Positions 7,009 through 7,475 of a DNA stretch of 7,475 nt are shown here, in pieces. This DNA is from CAYURR01 sp964446745. GTDB lineage: Bacteria; Bacillota; Clostridia; Lachnospirales; WQUN01. The position numbers were made by a program, and so were the translations under genes. The DNA is taken from positions 1-7,475 of the forward strand of contig CAYURR010000146.1 in NCBI GenBank assembly GCA_964446745.1. The letters are read 5' to 3'. Below the pieces are notes generated by a model that worked only from the letters and a program-made list of their open reading frames with translations, searched no databases and was not told where the DNA came from. The number at the start of each line of letters is the position of its first letter. Within the stretch, counting starts at the first letter, position 1.

Positions 7009-7371
7009 TTGGTTTATGAGGCGGTTACAAAAGTGATTATTGCTGCTTTTTATTCTGTTTATAATGAACTCGGTTATGGCTTCTTGGAAAAGGTATATGA
7101 AAATGCATTACTTTATGAGTTACGACAGCGGGGATTACATGCTGAGAGTCAAGTGCCTATTGATGTGCTTTATAAGGGTATGGTAGTTGGTCGTTTTTTT
7201 GCAGACATTTTAGTTGAAAACGAAATTATCATAGAGATAAAAGTGTCGGATGCAATTACGGATCAACATAAATCACAAATCATTAACTACCTGAAATCGA
7301 CAGGTAAACGACTTGGATTAATACTCTCTTTTGGGAGCGAGGCTAAATTTAAGAGGATTATCTATAATTGA
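7009..7371 (+). CDS. GxxExxY protein (PD-(D/E)XK nuclease-like fold)
   Basis: This 120-residue protein shows the family's name motif as G24-F-L-E27-K-V-Y30, near its N-terminus as usual. The nuclease-type core is intact: D66 in 'FFADILVEN', E76-I-K78 in 'IIIEIKVS', and Q90 in 'SQIINYLK'. The length is normal (about 120-130). It starts on TTG at 7009, because the ATG at 7016 is out of frame; the sequence MVYEAVTKVI fits the usual family start. Family members are predicted nuclease-like proteins, but their biological role is not established. The gene sits inside inverted repeats and is AT-richer than most of its neighbours (about 35% GC in its first half), so it is probably an insertion rather than a functional part of the operon. 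Identification is firm; function is unknown. Confidence 0.92.
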   Translation: MVYEAVTKVIIAAFYSVYNELGYGFLEKVYENALLYELRQRGLHAESQVPIDVLYKGMVVGRFFADILVENEIIIEIKVSDAITDQHKSQIINYLKSTGKRLGLILSFGSEAKFKRIIYN

Positions 7372-7383
7372 TAATGTTTGTTA

Positions 7384-7428
7384 TTTATCCGTGTAAATCC
7401 ATATTAATCCGTGAAAATCCGTGGTAAT
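7384..7428 (-). repeat. Right terminal inverted repeat of the GxxExxY cassette
   Basis: Its reverse complement runs ATTACCAC, GGATTTTCAC, GGATTAATAT, GGATTTACAC, GGATAAA and pairs with 6948-6992 at 39 of 45 positions. It begins 12 bp after the GxxExxY stop codon. Confidence 0.85.
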
Positions 7429-7450
7429 AATTTATTTAACATAAGCAGAG

Positions 7451-7456
7451 AAAGGA
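7451..7456 (+). promoter_or_regulatory. Ribosome binding site of the gene running off the right end
   Basis: AAAGGA is placed 8 nt before the ATG at 7465. It is the main reason to call a gene start there. Confidence 0.6.
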
Positions 7457-7464
7457 TTGATAGC

Positions 7465-7475
7465 ATGGCAACATT
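7465..7475 (+). CDS. Start of a further gene, cut by the window end
   Basis: ATG GCA ACA TT encodes Met-Ala-Thr and then Ile, Leu or Phe. The call rests on the ribosome binding site and on the position in the operon. Nothing can be said of the product from three residues. It probably belonged directly behind the helical protein gene before the GxxExxY cassette arrived. Confidence 0.5.

Larger units (their letters stand above)
6948..7428. mobile_element. GxxExxY cassette bounded by 45-bp inverted repeats
   Basis: A unit of about 481 bp is bounded by imperfect inverted repeats and contains only one gene, a GxxExxY protein. It begins 12 bp after the stop of the helical gene and ends 22 bp before the ribosome binding site of the next gene, so it separates two genes that would otherwise be about 48 bp apart. 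There is no transposase and no clear target-site duplication next to the repeats (aaaaca on the left, aattta on the right). The gene is AT-richer than most of the operon. GxxExxY genes flanked by 'ccgtgtaaatcc'-like repeats occur in many unrelated bacteria (general knowledge), which supports a spreading unit. How it moves is not shown by the sequence. Confidence 0.65.

Noticed and set aside
1..7475. tRNA, rRNA or riboswitch
   Set aside because: I saw no cloverleaf, conserved rRNA segment or known riboswitch core on either strand; the only leaders (about 43 and 25 nt) are too short for a riboswitch.

Overview
The window looks like chromosomal DNA from an anaerobic Firmicute of the class Clostridia. 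The support is a mid-to-low GC content, strong AGGGAG/AAAGGA-type ribosome binding sites, a two-domain energy-coupling factor ATPase, and a protein pair that resembles the DUF5717 family, which I know mainly from Clostridia. The genus cannot be named from this sequence. I could run no database search, so family names rest on recognising sequence patterns.

Layout. On the minus strand, 2-1705 holds a complete ECF-type ABC ATPase with two nucleotide-binding domains in one chain. A 141-bp divergent promoter region follows (1706-1846). It holds two back-to-back sigma-A-like promoters placed symmetrically around 1785.5, so the ATPase gene and the plus-strand operon probably fire from one shared control region. 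The plus strand then reads: a membrane protein with a long helical/coiled-coil tail (1847-3004); a soluble beta-rich protein (3001-4173) coupled by an ATGA overlap; and a 919-residue alpha-helical, TPR-like protein (4176-6935) that starts on TTG two bases after the preceding stop. The last two look like the N- and C-terminal parts of a DUF5717-type protein, here made as two chains. A further gene with a good ribosome binding site starts at 7465 and runs off the end after about three codons (Met-Ala-Thr).

Between the helical protein and that last gene sits a compact unit of about 481 bp (6948-7428). It has 45-bp imperfect terminal inverted repeats (39/45 identical) around one gene for a GxxExxY protein of the PD-(D/E)XK nuclease-like fold, with all expected active-site residues present. 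It looks like a small mobile or domesticated cassette dropped into the operon, only 12 bp after a stop codon.

Working together. The three main plus-strand genes are tightly packed, translationally coupled and have no recognised enzyme motif. A membrane anchor with a long cytoplasmic helical rod plus two large scaffold-like cytoplasmic proteins suggests a membrane-associated multiprotein assembly of unknown function. This is the part of the window most likely to be an undescribed system. An AT-rich patch (about 4450-5030) inside the helical gene suggests recombination or fast divergence of part of it.
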